Shown here: in pieces, positions 42,097 to 53,636 of the stretch
How the letters are laid out: every line of letters begins with the position of its first letter
Position numbering within the stretch: position 1 is the first letter of the stretch
Origin: Flammula alnicola
Taxonomy: Eukaryota; Basidiomycota; Agaricomycetes; Agaricales; Strophariaceae
DNA length: 64,000 nt
Reading direction: 5' to 3'
Assembly (NCBI GenBank): GCA_015499995.1
Contig: JADNRV010000022.1
Location: 248,001 to 312,000 of the forward strand
Notes under the pieces: generated by a model
What the model was told of the DNA's origin: nothing
The model's database searches: none
What the model saw: the letters and a program-made list of their open reading frames with translations, nothing else
Program-made: the position numbers and the translations under genes

Positions 42097-44148
42097 TCAA
42101 ACTCTCTGTGTTTTGCGCTCCCTCACGAGGAAGTGCCTTCCTACTAAAAGGAAGAATGCAGGAATAGCGGCAAAGACCTGAAGAAGAACGTTAGATTTTT
42201 AAAGAATTAAAAAATGCAACGCTTACACCCGAAAAAACGATTGGTCTACTCCAGATAAAAGTCGACCCTAGTAAATGGCCTTGAATTGGAGCGGAGCCTA
42301 ACGTCGCGAAGCTTCCGATAGCAAGTCCCAGTCCAGTGCGCACCCTGAAATCCTTACACATGAGCGTCGAGGGTGTGAACTATGAACGGCATCATTTACA
42401 GACCCAACTTCATGCGGATGGCGAGCCGATGAAGCCAACGCTGCCACACATAGAGAAAGCCCTGATGATTGATTAATGTGCATGTCTACTGGAGCACAAG
42501 TCAAATATGACTTACAAGCACCTGAAAACCAGCCATAAAATATGCTAACAACTATTAAGGACCCAGAATTGTGGCTATGTAAAGTTAGCTTTGACACTGT
42601 GTATAAGATAGGTGAGACTTACACCCCGAAAATAGAAAATATGCTGGCTGATGTCAGGATAGTAGCTAGAATGAAAATGTTCCAAGATCCATATATATCT
42701 GCAAAGTAGTTGGCAGTAAGGCGACCTGGGATACCACATGCATTCATTATGGCAATCTGACGATATACAATTCAGTTTAGTAAAACACATAAAATGCAGA
42801 GGGTAAAATCAACGTCGTACCGAATAGAAAGCCAAGTTTTTGTCAATTCCATGTTCTTCAGCGTAAAGTTGTATATAAATAACTTGAGTTGGAGTTAGAT
42901 TTTTTAAGTTGTGTTTTTAAACAATATCAAGACGTACGCGGAAAGTAAAATCCGAACAGAGAGAGGAATGCCCTTAGAAGTCCAGGATATGAGGTACCTA
43001 ACAACCGAGTCAGCGAAAGCGGCACTCACCCTGCCACACCGAAAAGATATGATGGATCAGTAAAAATGCTTTTGATGTCAACTTTTGGTTTTCCGCCAGG
43101 ATTCAGGGGGGGAGATGAGCGCATGAGCAGATTCCCCATAACGAGCATTCCAATGACTACGTAGCCGGTGGCGCGGACAGTTTTGGCAAAGCCTATTGAT
43201 GGAAGTAGATTGCTAAATAAAATGAAAGAGTTTAGTCTAGCTCAGATATGTAGACGAGGACAACCTCCTGACTTTGTCACTGTAAGGATATACGGCTGTC
43301 AGAGGTGATCCAAGTTTAAAATGCAACGCACTTATTGGGAAAACGATGGCCCCCACTGAGACACCCGTCATCGCGACACCAGTTGCCCATGCTTTCCGAC
43401 GGCGAAAATAATGCGAGAGAACACTGAGACTTGGCACAAAGACGATTCCGATTCCGACTCCGATTCCTATGCCTTGGCCAAGCAATACTTGGTTGTATTT
43501 CTGCGGCTTTGCGAGTGATAATCCGAATAGTCTGATCCGATTTAATTGAACTTGATAATTTTGGTGACGATGACGGACAGGGACATACGAAACGATGAGA
43601 ATGACTCCGCCAACAAGCTGCAATGCGTGAAAATAGCCTGCATCAAATAGTTTCCCGGACACGAGCCCAAAAAGAAATGGCAGCATTAATTGCAAACTAC
43701 CAATCCAGCTGTACCGTCGAAAGATATCAACAAACATAATCTTCTTGAAAAGCATCTCATCGCTCACGAAATTTTGCTAGCACTATGGTTGGATAGATAA
43801 AACCGGGTGTAGTAGTCTGTAAAAAATCTCAACCGAATTCAGTGCCAATTCGGTGTGGATTGCTTACCTTGATAGACGCCGAAGGAATATACATAGCTTG
43901 ATATTGCCTGAATAAGTGAACCAACATATCTTATGCCACAATAATCCATACCCGAAACTGGCGAACAGTACAAACCATCTGCAAGGTCTGAGGTTTAACT
44001 TTAGCAGTTGTAAATTGAAAGGAAACACGCACACTCCGAGAACGGTGACCCATGCCTTGGTTCCACCATCGGGGAGAACTTTTTGTGATTTCTGCTGTTC
44101 CTCTGGTAATTCTTGGTCTGCTTTATCCGCCAATTCTTTCTCCGACAT
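42097..44148 (-). CDS. MFS transporter, monocarboxylate-type
   Basis: This multi-exon gene starts at ATG 44148 (MSEKELADKADQELPEEQQK) and ends with TGA at 42097. The acidic N-terminus leads into LPDGGTKAWVTVLGVWFVLF, the DGG-WGW-like entry of fungal monocarboxylate-transporter proteins, and FGYVYSFGVYQ. Later exons give LMLPFLFGLVSGKLFDAGYF, LVGGVILIVSYV, GQGIGIGVGIGIVFVPSLSV, LSHYFRRRKAWATGVAMTGV and SVGAIVFPI. The C-terminus is LSLCVAALASSARHPHEVG, RTGLGLAIGSFATLGSAPIQ, GHLLGST and FSGVFAAIPAFFLLVGRHFL. The YFRRRKAWATG loop and the SAPIQG motif are typical of this family. It has twelve predicted helices and sits in the plasma membrane or vacuole. The substrate could be a carboxylate or a secondary metabolite. 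Internal exon borders are only partly resolved. Confidence 0.85.
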
Positions 44149-44883
44149 TCTATGTGGCTGCTTAATGTGGAAGAAAATGGTGATTGGGATGAAAATGGTG
44201 ATTGGGATGAGAATTGACGTCCACCTTCTCTGAGCACGCTTTATGTATCTTAATACGACGTGTAGAGAAGGTTGATCGGAAGGATCCGTCCGAGTGGGAA
44301 TGTATTTTTGGAAAGCACCATAGGCCATGTTTTGTCCCAACAACCTTGCAAACAACTAGTCAGATATCGGCCATTCTGGGGTAGGAGGACCCCATCGAAC
44401 AAAAACTGAAATATCTAGTCTGGACCTTTTCTCCCGAAAAATACTCTTTTGGAAGTGACCTTCCCCACCCATCATCAGGGGTCCTAGTACGAGTAAACGC
44501 AAATAAGTGTCCTCGGCGTACTCGAGAGTTCGAAATGACATTACCGATCGTCAGTGGGTGTCACGGTAAGACGCAAATAGATCGCCTTATTACCCCTTCT
44601 TGTTTGTACATTCATTAATATATGGGATTCATAAACATAGAGGCCATAACCCGAGGACGAGAACGAGTCAACTGTTGTGGGAAGTGAATTCGTACTGCGT
44701 TGATGCTGCGTTTCTCAGCGTGGGCCTCTGACGCAAACTGTCGCAGGAGCAGCCTGAGCAAAATTCTCGAGGACTCACGCACCGTGAAGAAACGACGACT
44801 CGACAGATGCTGCCCGATGCGAGGGTGGTGATGAGGCGGCCGATCGATGTGTGGGGGGAAAGAAAACGCCGCCGTCTATTCTG

Positions 44884-45115
44884 AAGTTGTTTCCTGCATT
44901 CTTCGCTTCGAAACTCAGTAAGTAGTACAGTACTTGATCATCAGCGCACCTTGTTCTTGTGTGGGATGTAGAACCATCAGAAGATTCAGAACTACCTGTC
45001 TGACGTCAATTCTTGATGAAGTTGTTCCCTGCATTCTTCAATTCGAAACTCTGTAGTACAGTACTTGATTATCAGCGCGGTGTCGGATGTGGAACCATCA
45101 GAACTACCTGTCTGA
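44884..45115 (+). repeat. Imperfect tandem duplication (about 120 and 98 bp)
   Basis: Unit 1 (44884-45003) and unit 2 (45018-45115) share GTTGTT(T/C)CCTGCATTCTTC, TTCGAAACTC, GTAGTACAGTACTTGAT, ATCAGCGC, GGATGT(A/G)GAACCATCAGA and AACTACCTGTCTGA. Unit 2 lacks two short segments. Confidence 0.85.
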
Positions 45116-45400
45116 TTCTGTGTCACCGCCAGGAAATGTCTCGATAACTCGGAGACTCTTGATCTTGTTGTTGGGAGGACGGGTTTATACACCATAGTGC
45201 TGGGTTGTTATCTGCCCGGCAAACTCCGAAACGTCGATTTTCGACTTTTCTTTCCAGCTCAAAAGTCCAAAACTCGCGTTCTCCCCATGTGATATTACAT
45301 ACATGTAGTCATACATACATTCAACAGAATTGTCTACTAAGAATTTGAGAAAACCAAAAGACGCGGGCTGGAAAAATCAAAATGTCAGATGCCCGCGCCA

Positions 45401-45453
45401 ATGGCAGATAACATGCTGCGCTCGGACCCATGTTATCTGCCATGTTATCTGCC
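45401..45453 (+). repeat. Hairpin with duplicated right arm
   Basis: ATGGCAGATAACATG (45401-45415) is the exact reverse complement of CATGTTATCTGCCAT (45429-45443), with a 13-base loop. CATGTTATCTGCC is then repeated once more at 45441-45453, so two alternative stems are possible. Confidence 0.85.
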
Positions 45454-46891
45454 ACGTCACGTGATTGCGTCCAACGCGCTCGCCGCTCGCCGCTCGCGTC
45501 TCTGAGTCTAAAGCTTGCCGCTCTGCCTGCTCCTCAGCCTTTCTTGGCATGTAAATATCCTCACCCTCTTATGTGTCTCATGTAGATTGTCATGCACATA
45601 AAGTAGCCTTCAACTTCTAGGTAGTTTATTCAATGATATATTATAATATACAGTCAGTAGAAAGCTGTATATACATGCAACAGGGTTGTGCAGAAAAAGA
45701 TCTGAAGATATGAAAAGAAGAATCAAACCTCATGCAGAAAAAATCAGAGTGCTGGAAGTCAAGGTTAATGTTAGGCAAGGTGTGGGCTCAGAGCATCAAA
45801 AGTCAGCTTGAATGTTAGCAAAAAAATCAAAGCATTGGGAAGCCAAAGTCAAATAGATGCGGCCTCGTTACCTACAATTTTTAGCTATAGTCTATTTTAT
45901 TAATTTATGATTTTTGGCTGAACTCAGGCAATTTGTGATGCGGCGAAGATTTGCGAGGGGTCGCGCGCATAGCGCGCGGAAGTCCGGGCCATATTGCTTA
46001 CAAATCCCCTCTTTCTCGCCTCTTTTTGGGTCTTTTTCTTCTTTGGGAACCCAGTACTTTGGTGGGAAAACCACAAGCGAGATGTCGGAAATTTCCCATG
46101 CCGCTTACAATGCCTTTGCTTTATAATGGTTCGGCAATCAATTGCAATGAACTCTACTCACACTTGCACGCCATACCTAGCCTCGTCAAATGGCTCAGTG
46201 TAGTTTTAAAACATCCTAATAAAAGTTATCGATCATTAGGAAGCTAAAATGTACAAAAATTTTGTCTTTTTTATGGTTGTGTTTGCATTGCAATGGTCAT
46301 TGCAATGTTTTAACTTCATTGCAACTCGCTTATGATCTCGGCCGGCTATTTTCGGCATCAGAACCAGACGGCTCGGCAAGGTCGGCATCTCAGGTCATTT
46401 ACCGCGGTAGTAAACGGTACTCGTTTCGTCACCTCAGACGATTGGACGCGTATCCGCAGACGCGTCCACATCGACATATCCTCCTCAACATGGCAAACTG
46501 ATACTGTATATAATGTCCCATATCAACCACATTCTTTTGCGGCTCTTTCCAGCTAATTCCACTCTATCTCACAACTCATCTGTCCATTTTTTGTCTCAAA
46601 TCCGACTACTACCACCTTTGGTGAAAACGCCCCACCTCTCGGGAATTCTTCTACTCCCAATGCCATCAGTCAACTCCTCTGCACACGTTGCGGTGTGTAT
46701 GTCAATCATGGCATGAATCAACAAAACATCCACTCCGTCAACACCAGAAAGGTCAGAAGTGTAAAGTGGGCTTCGCCGGTATGTATATAATATTTTTGGT
46801 ACATCTCCATTACACCCTATAGATACAATCCTATCGAAAATCAACGACCTCGGATTGATTACCATCCTCAATGCCCTGGGGCAGCAACTAA

Positions 46892-47893
46892 ATGGGGACT
46901 GGGGCCACCGTATCAAACATATCCCTTTCCGATCCACGCTCCAGGTTCTCGCTTCAAGCCAAATTATACCTTGTTGCTGTCGATCCTCACGACCCCACCA
47001 TTCGTGTCCGCTCTCTCGAATGCACCGGAATATCCCACAGCGCCTTAATTGCGCACTCTTCGTGCCAGAGTATAGGACATCTAGTGGAGAGTAGAAGGTC
47101 ACGCTCGCAAATCGCCCGTCAACCTGGATCACACAAGTATGAGCCAACACCAGTTGGAACGGAAGCCGAAAGGTGTGGAGAAAAGTCTGAGGAAAGAAAA
47201 GCTTTTGGTATGTATTCTTTCCCTGTCTCAAACCTTTCTCTGACTATTTCACAGCGTCTCAACACTCTCCGTCGACTTCGTATCCACGAACAGACTTATC
47301 AAGTATTTTTCAATCTCGTTGGCGCTAACGACGTCCCAGGGCTTCATCGTATCCTCATGAATTCGAAACGCCGTGGTTGGAGTGCAGAGAAGTTGCTGGA
47401 TCGGACACGGGAGGCGTTGGATGGGAGATATCACCCGAAGGACTTTAGCGACCTCGAGTTCGATTTGTCCATTGCAATTTATGAATTAGGTGGTGGTGCA
47501 GCACTCTATGCCCTTCAGAAATCGCCATTCGCATTCGCATCTAGAACTACCTTCATCAGCCGCTGTCAAGACTACAAATTGTGCATTACAGTTGGTTCGG
47601 TGAAGATGCTGAATATCATGGCAAACATCGAGGCGATGTTCAAGGATGTAAAACCAGGACATAGGAAAGCAGGGATGACGCCCTCGATGGACGAGCTTGC
47701 CAGCGATGGGCGGCCGTGCTACCTGACCGACTCTGACGAGATTGGGGGACATTCTGGAACCGAGTTACCCTCCGTAGTAAGTAGAGACAAAAGTAAATAC
47801 ACAAAACGATTCTATTTCATGTTTAGAGTATTTATATCCAAAAAAATTGACCGTCATCTCTCAGATACGAAAGTTACAGAAAGAAACTCGTAG
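46892..47893 (+). pseudogene. Fragment of an expanded Agaricomycete family of unknown function
   Basis: The reading SQRLNTLRRLRIHEQTYQVF, FNLVGANDVPGLHRILMNSK, RRGWSAEKLLDRTREALDGR, FDLSIAIYELGGGAALYALQ and HRKAGMTPSMDELASDGRPC with YLTDSDEIGGHSG follows the pattern of a repeated mushroom family. In that pattern a helical part with the block (A)(I)YxLGG..LLYAL is followed by a MDE(I/L)A...R..Y......GG segment. From memory of the pattern, intact members are longer and have the look of transposon-linked proteins, but I cannot name the family. Here no matching C-terminal part follows, and the upstream part (from 46892) is low in similarity. I treat it as a decayed copy. The true start is unknown. 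Confidence 0.4.
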
Positions 47894-48341
47894 AATCTAC
47901 ACTTTGCAAAAGCGGCATGAATTTGAACCGCAAGGAAGCACATGATTGCCGACGAGGGGGAATTTGAAATTGTGCTCTGAATAAACGCAGGTGACTGGAG
48001 GTGATTGGAGGCCATTGCTTGTGGATCCTTGATAGAACATAGTTCTATATGTTAAGCTCAAAAAAATCGCCAAGCCAGTACACCGCACAACATATGGAGG
48101 AGTTTTTCAAGTTGGATGATCTTGGGATGATCTCAGATCTCAGATCGTTTGTCATTTGATCTTAGAAAACCTCCGGTAATCACTCGGACCGACCCCACAC
48201 ATCGGACGAAGGGGCTAATGGGAACAAAAATATATGTTTTCAAGCGCACCCGCGATGAAATATATACCCCTCATAGATATTCCCCGCAAACGACAAACGC
48301 CCCCTTGACCAGTACCCCATCCCCCCACTCGACTGCTCTCA
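47894..48341. other. Intergenic stretch
   Basis: Promoter region of the acyl-CoA ligase. A TCAGATCTCAGATC duplication occurs near 48129; nothing else is seen. Confidence 0.5.
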
Positions 48342-50752
48342 ATGGCGCCCCAGATTTACACCTCGTCTCTTATTGCCCCACCTCTCGTCAACCACTCCGT
48401 ATTCACCCATCTCTTCTCTTCTACTGATGCGAATACAGTTGGCGGTTGGCCCAGCTCTGCGCCCGCCTTCATCGATGCTGCAACGGGTACAACCCTGACA
48501 CGCGGCCAGTTAAAACACTTGGCTCTCTCAATGGGCTACGGTCTTAAGCACCGCCCAGCCACGTCCACGAAGCGGGACGATACTGTGCTAATCTATTCAC
48601 ACAACTCCCTCATTTACCCGGTGGTTGTTTTTGGTGCAGGTAAGCGCCATATCCACCTGCCGACCCGATCTCCACTGATGACATAAATTTTAATTCGCCG
48701 CTTCTTTCAGTTGCCGCCGGTTTGCGCTGCACATTCGCAAACAATGCCTACAATGCACGCGAACTCGCGCACCAATACACGGATAGCCGGGCAAAATTAA
48801 TCTTCGCCAGCGAGGAGGGTGTCGCTACTGTGCGCGAGACCCTCAAAAGTCTCGGCGTGAGCAAGACTGAGGCGGATAAGCGTATCATTGTCATGACTAG
48901 CGGGCTGGAATGGGCTGGAGGTCCTTCCACCCCAAGCAAACCAGAGCTGGCAGGTCTTTTGACCGCAGTTGACTTGCTGAAGCTGGGTACCTTGAAAGAG
49001 GAAGAGAAGTTCGAAGGGCAGTTGGCAAACGAGACAGTATACCTATGCTATAGCTCAGGTGCGTAGTTTTTTTTTACTGGTGATCAAAATTGATATTTAA
49101 ACTGACATTCCTACAGGTACAACCGGAAAACCCAAGGGAGTCGAGGTAAAGCATTTATATATACCAAAATACCCGTCACAATCTGATTTCTTTATTAAGA
49201 CCACCCACAGAAATATTACATCTGTCATGGACATGGTGTCTGCGGCCATCAAGCTGGATATTAATGTTGATACAATGCTTGGATTCTTACCTTTCTACCA
49301 CATCTATGGCGAGTTCTCTGCCCCTAAACCATGAGCTGAAATGTTCCTTATAACAATCATGCTCATAGGCGCCGTTAAGCTCCTTCATTGGCCTTTGACC
49401 TGCGGGGCTCCAGTCGCGGTCATGACCCGTTTCGATCCCGTCCAATTTTGCGCCAACGTCGAAAAGTATAAAGTCACAATTGCTCTGGTAGTCCCTCCAG
49501 TGCTCGTTGTCCTCTCTCGCCACCCAGGTACGTTCTACCTTTTCAAAATCGACTTTATTACCATCACTGACGTGATTACTAGCCGTCGAACAACACGATC
49601 TGTCCACTCTTAGAATTCTCATTTCAGGAGCAGCACCTTTAGGCGCCGCACTATCGAAACAGGTGATTGACAGGCTGCAACCCCAGCTCAAAGGGAACGG
49701 GCCTCTCAAAATCTTGCAAGGTACGTTTAGCTAGGCAGTCCTATGTATTGTGGTCTAATTTATGTGCATGCAGGTTACGGCCTCACCGAAACCTCGCCAA
49801 CTACCCATATCGTTCCACCACACGCCGCCGAAAGTAAAATGGGCAGTATTGGATCCCTACTTCCCCATCTTGAGGTCCGCCTCGTAGTGGATGGCGAGGG
49901 CGATGGAGATATTGAGGCAGCGGAAGGACAGCCTGGAGAAGTCTGGGTTAGAGGCCCTTCAATTATGAAGGTACGCTCCACATTATACTTTATTTAAAAT
50001 TATGTCTTGACTTGGTGTATCAAGGGTTACCTGAACAACGTGACCGCGACTAAAGACGCGATAACTGCAGATGGGTGGTTCAAGACCGGTGATATCGGAA
50101 TTCGGGATAAAGACGGTTTCTATTACATCGTTGACCGACGCAAGGAGCTCATCAAGTACAAGGGATTCCAAGGTTTGTTTCTCTCATACCATGCAAAATC
50201 TGTTGGTATTGACCTATGGCTTTCAGTTCCACCTGCCGAGCTCGAGAGCGTGCTCCTGACGCACCCAGACATTGCAGATAGCGCTGTGATTGGTGTGGAG
50301 AGTGCGAAAGAGGCTACAGAACTCCCGAGGTATGCGATGTTTACGTGGCATATGCCTGTCCTTTTACTAACGCGTGTTGGGCTTTAGGGCTTATGTTGTT
50401 CACGCCCGTCCTGATTCAGTAAAAACACCAGCTGAGAAGGCTACTTTCAGCGAAAGCATCAAGAAGTGGATACAATCGAAGGTTGCACGACACAAATATC
50501 TAAGAGGAGGTTCGCAAAATTTCTCGATGAGTGTCTGTGCACCGCTGACATCGTCTTGTAGGGGTTGTCGTTGTCGATGTCATTCCCAAGAGGTTAGTGG
50601 GCTTCTAGCATCCCTCGACACTTTGTTATAATAACTAACCTCGGCTTCTTAGTGCTGCTGGAAAGATTCTTCGCAGAGAGCTCCGCGAAAGGGCGAAGGA
50701 GGAACTGGCTGGCAGAGATCCTTCAGACGACAACGTCAAAGCAAAACTATGA
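48342..50752 (+). CDS. 4-coumarate-CoA-ligase-like acyl-CoA ligase, PTS1-tagged
   Basis: This multi-exon gene runs from ATG 48342 ([19 protein letters not shown]) to TGA 50750-50752. The spliced protein is a complete ANL adenylating enzyme: [20 protein letters not shown], then the P-loop A3 [31 protein letters not shown] (A4), [31 protein letters not shown] (A5), [50 protein letters not shown] (A7), [20 protein letters not shown] (A8) and [14 protein letters not shown] (A10 with the catalytic Lys). It activates a carboxylic acid with ATP and joins it to CoA. The last three residues are Ala-Lys-Leu, a PTS1 signal, so import into peroxisomes is likely. The substrate could be an aromatic or fatty acid. 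All exon phases checked agree. Confidence 0.92.
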
Positions 50753-51765
50753 TGGCCTTAACCTACAAGTTAGATTATTGCGATATGTACTTATTTTTGT
50801 TTATCGATACCATTCTCAAGTAGTTGGAAGGAAACATACATTACATACTTAAAGAGTGTATACATTTTTGAGAAAGCGATTACAACAAGGCTGGAAGCAA
50901 GCCGAAGAAAACTTCAGATAATACCGTGCCAGAGAGTTCTAAACCAGAGAAAATTATTGGTTAGCTGTTATTTCCACGAAGTGAGAAGGAAAAATGGAAT
51001 CAAAGATCAGGGGTTGTCAAGTTCTGGAGCCCGCCCCCAACGACACTGTGGAACCAAGGGGTATACACCATGAAGAAATTCAAAAGAGCCAACGCATCAT
51101 GCAAGTTTGTATAGAAAATAAAGGCAAAGGAGATAGATTGCTCACCTGAAGCCAAATCTTGTCCGGTCCGAGAGCAAAAGGAACAACGAAGTTCCAGAGG
51201 GGAAAAAATAGAGTGCTGACTGAGAGTGAGCCCCATTGAGTTGATGAATCCTGAAAGGAATCAACAATCGCATAACTGTGTCTATGAGCAACGAAGGGCT
51301 CTTCTTCAGATTATACCGACGAGCGATAGGCATGCTCGTATCTTCGCACACCCGCGCCTTGATCGACGGCAAACCATCAGAAAAAGCCACAGAGTGGATG
51401 AGATGGAGCGAGAAGCGGGACAAAGTCCTACTCCTGGCAAATCATTCTCGCCGTCCTCGACCAGTACCGTCGTGCTTAAAGCCGGTCGCTTTCCATGCAA
51501 TAATCGAGGACAAGCTCTGTATCTCCGGGGACTTTCCCCACAGCTGAAGGTGGAAGGCGAGAAGCTTTCCTGTGTGCGAGCTGCGATAGCGATTCTTCGG
51601 ACAGCACAATTAAATGTGAAGACAAGTTGGACGCGACAATTTTCATGTAGTGTTAAAGCGCCGCTTCAAAGTTGCAGCCTGTGATTACGTAATGTGTAAA
51701 GGCTGGCGGTGATCTGTCGGCATGGGCCCCGATCGTATGACTCCCCAGCTTTCTCTCTAACCCTC
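50753..51765. other. Intergenic stretch with an unresolved minus-strand ORF
   Basis: On the minus strand (about 51450-51000) a hydrophobic reading FFPLWNFVVPFALGPDKIW and NFFMVYTPWFHSVVG occurs near an intron-like GTGAGC...CCACAG. I could not fit a start codon or a family, so no gene is called. Confidence 0.3.
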
Positions 51766-52805
51766 ATGTCGTCCACTGAACAGACACCCGCGCCCTCACC
51801 GCAACAACAACAGCAGCCAAGAGTCCGCAAGCCACCCTTCGCTGACTGGCCGACGATAAAGATCTTGACCCCGCCGCAAGGTAAGCCTCGCTTTTGTTAC
51901 ATTTGAACGGCCATTGATAGACGCTCTCTTAACTCTAGGCCGATTCTCGCCCAAGGTCGACGAATGGTGCTTTACATATTGCTCGCAGACCGTCAGTGGT
52001 AGAATACACAGCAAGGAACCCGAATGTCACTCCGTCTGTCTGCGTAAAGTCTTCCCTCACGAGGTTCGGAATATTCTCTCCTTCAAGCGGCACCAAAGCG
52101 TGGGTCCCGACGGAAAGGCCAAATATCCACTCCCAGCGGAAGGCCAATCGGCTAATCTCCCACGGATGCTTGGAGGCTTGCCAAAAGATGATTCCGAGGA
52201 CCGTCCCAAGGCACCTTCTGCAACTCCAACGAAGTTCTGGGACGAAGGGTGGTATCTCTGGACCGGAAAGGGCCAGTGGGCCTTCCTCCAGAAAACGGAG
52301 AAGATGATGTTCGACTTGCAGAACCAACAACAACTGGATATGGTCCGCGAGAGTAGGAAGGAAGTATGGCACGACTATCAGGAGCAACTGAAGCAGAATG
52401 CTGGCGAACAAGGCGAGCGGGTCCCTCCAATAGGAGCTCAGTGGTGGGGGCCTATCGTTCCACCGAAATCACCAGACACGAGGTAAGCAAACTCAAATAT
52501 ATCGCCAATAACGATGTTGATTTTATATTTCTAGTTCACTTTCACTGCTGGTTCCTCTACCGCCCGATTTCCCTCCTGTGTGGGACAGGATCAACAAACT
52601 TCTTGCGCCATCGTTTCAGGTGTTGGGCATCTTGCACGAGAGTATAACTTCGGGCGAGCAAAAGCAATTTGCCAAGCGTGTGTGGGAGAAGGCAAAGACT
52701 GAAGAACCATTTGTCCTCGCCCAACGAACCTGCTCTCGTGCATACGAGCAATGGAAGAAGCGAGATGTGGCTGAAGAAGATGACGGAAAGAAGGGTTCAA
52801 CATAG
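51766..52805 (+). CDS. Conserved hypothetical protein with twin CX3C motif
   Basis: Three exons: ATG 51766 (MSSTEQTPAPSPQQQQQPRV), intron 51881 to about 51938, main exon to about 52482, intron about 52483-52533, last exon to TAG 52803-52805. There are about 309 residues. After a Gln/Pro-rich start, DEWCFTYCSQTVSGRIHSKE and PECHSVCLRKVFPHEV hold two C-x3-C pairs 14 residues apart. KFWDEGWYLWTGKGQWAFLQ and a charged helix follow (KMMFDLQNQQQLDMVRESRK). No enzyme motif is seen. Twin CX3C pairs are known in small Tim proteins and other Mia40 substrates of the mitochondrial intermembrane space, but the protein is much larger than those. A structural or zinc role is equally possible. Confidence 0.75.
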
Positions 52806-52980
52806 ATTTCGACATGGATACCATCATCATTTTCTCGACGATTTTCCGAAGAGACCAGACCACACTCATTGCATGGGACATTCATCATCTCGCTGGGTAC
52901 TGTACATTTGCTTTATATATAAATTGTTATTTTATGATGTAGCATTGGGCTCAATGAATTTGTAGACAAATAGATCAAAC

Positions 52981-53636
52981 TTAATATCTATGGCGATACT
53001 GACTTGGGTCAAGGTATCCATAGAACTGGGCCACGAAATTCTTCCTGCGACTGCGGTTACTGTCTTCCATCTTCTTGAAAAGTTTCAGCTCCCCCTTGAC
53101 CTGATCATAGCGGACATCGAGTTTGTTAGCGCCCGCTTCGAATTTCCTACGAGCCAGGTTCTTGACGTCTTCCTGCGCAAAAAATGTTTTGGCCGACCCA
53201 GGAATGGATTCATATCGAAGGGTTAACATCTCTTTCTCGGTAACAGAGTACGCGCTTTTGGCTGCAATAGATGAGTGTCAGAACTAGAAGCATGGGTAAC
53301 GCGACCGTCATGTATCCAGCAGCATGCTTACCGTCTGACTTGTATAATGCCTAAGAACGTCTCTGTCAATGATGGAATAACGATTTTTGATACGACGAAA
53401 CTTACCATGGTGCCAATTGGGAAGCGGAAGCCGTTATTAGGGGTCCAGGGGACTAAAGTCTCCTCCCATTGTTTCTTTGCTTCCCTAGTCGTCTTGCGCA
53501 CGGTCTTTTGTATCTCGGCGTCCTCCTTCTCCTGCTCGGTGAGGGCCTTCTTCGGTTGGCGGGCCTTAGGGGCCTTGACGACCTCTTCTTGATATCCTAT
53601 GCAACGCGCATATTTTTTGGAGCGGGAGGCAGGCAT
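52981..53636 (-). CDS. Small basic protein with XPA-like stretch
   Basis: Starts at ATG 53636 (MPASRSKKYARCIGYQEEVV), with a coiled region KALTEQEKEDAEIQKTVRKT then TREAKKQWEETLVPW. After introns near 53405-53353 and 53332-53264 the reading is ALYKSDAKSAYSVTEKEMLT, LRYESIPGSAKTFFAQEDV and KNLARRKFEAGANK. It ends QYRHRY and TAA at 52981. About 160 residues. The order (Lys, Asp-Ala-Lys, aromatic, Leu/Val-Thr-Glu/Asp, then a short helix before an aromatic) resembles the C-terminal DNA-binding portion of XPA/Rad14. The zinc finger is absent, so excision-repair function is not implied. It may be one of the basidiomycete small proteins carrying this fold. It is convergent with the gene at 51766-52805. 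Confidence 0.6.

Larger units (their letters stand above)
44149..46891. other. Gene-poor stretch
   Basis: It contains a tandem duplication (44884-45115), a GGCAGATAACATG hairpin (45401-45453) and AT-rich DNA. Several ORFs in 45.9-46.7 kb lack domains or plausible splicing. No gene is supported. Confidence 0.5.

Noticed and set aside
45892..46247. Cluster of short overlapping plus-strand ORFs
   Set aside because: All three frames are open over the same AT/GC-mixed stretch and none has a family signature.
51000..51450. Small membrane-protein gene on the minus strand
   Set aside because: Hydrophobic segments exist, but I found no start codon, consistent splice phases or family match.
51226..51684. 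152-codon plus-strand ORF
   Set aside because: Low-complexity basic sequence antisense to the uncertain minus-strand reading; no motif and no plausible neighbours in frame.
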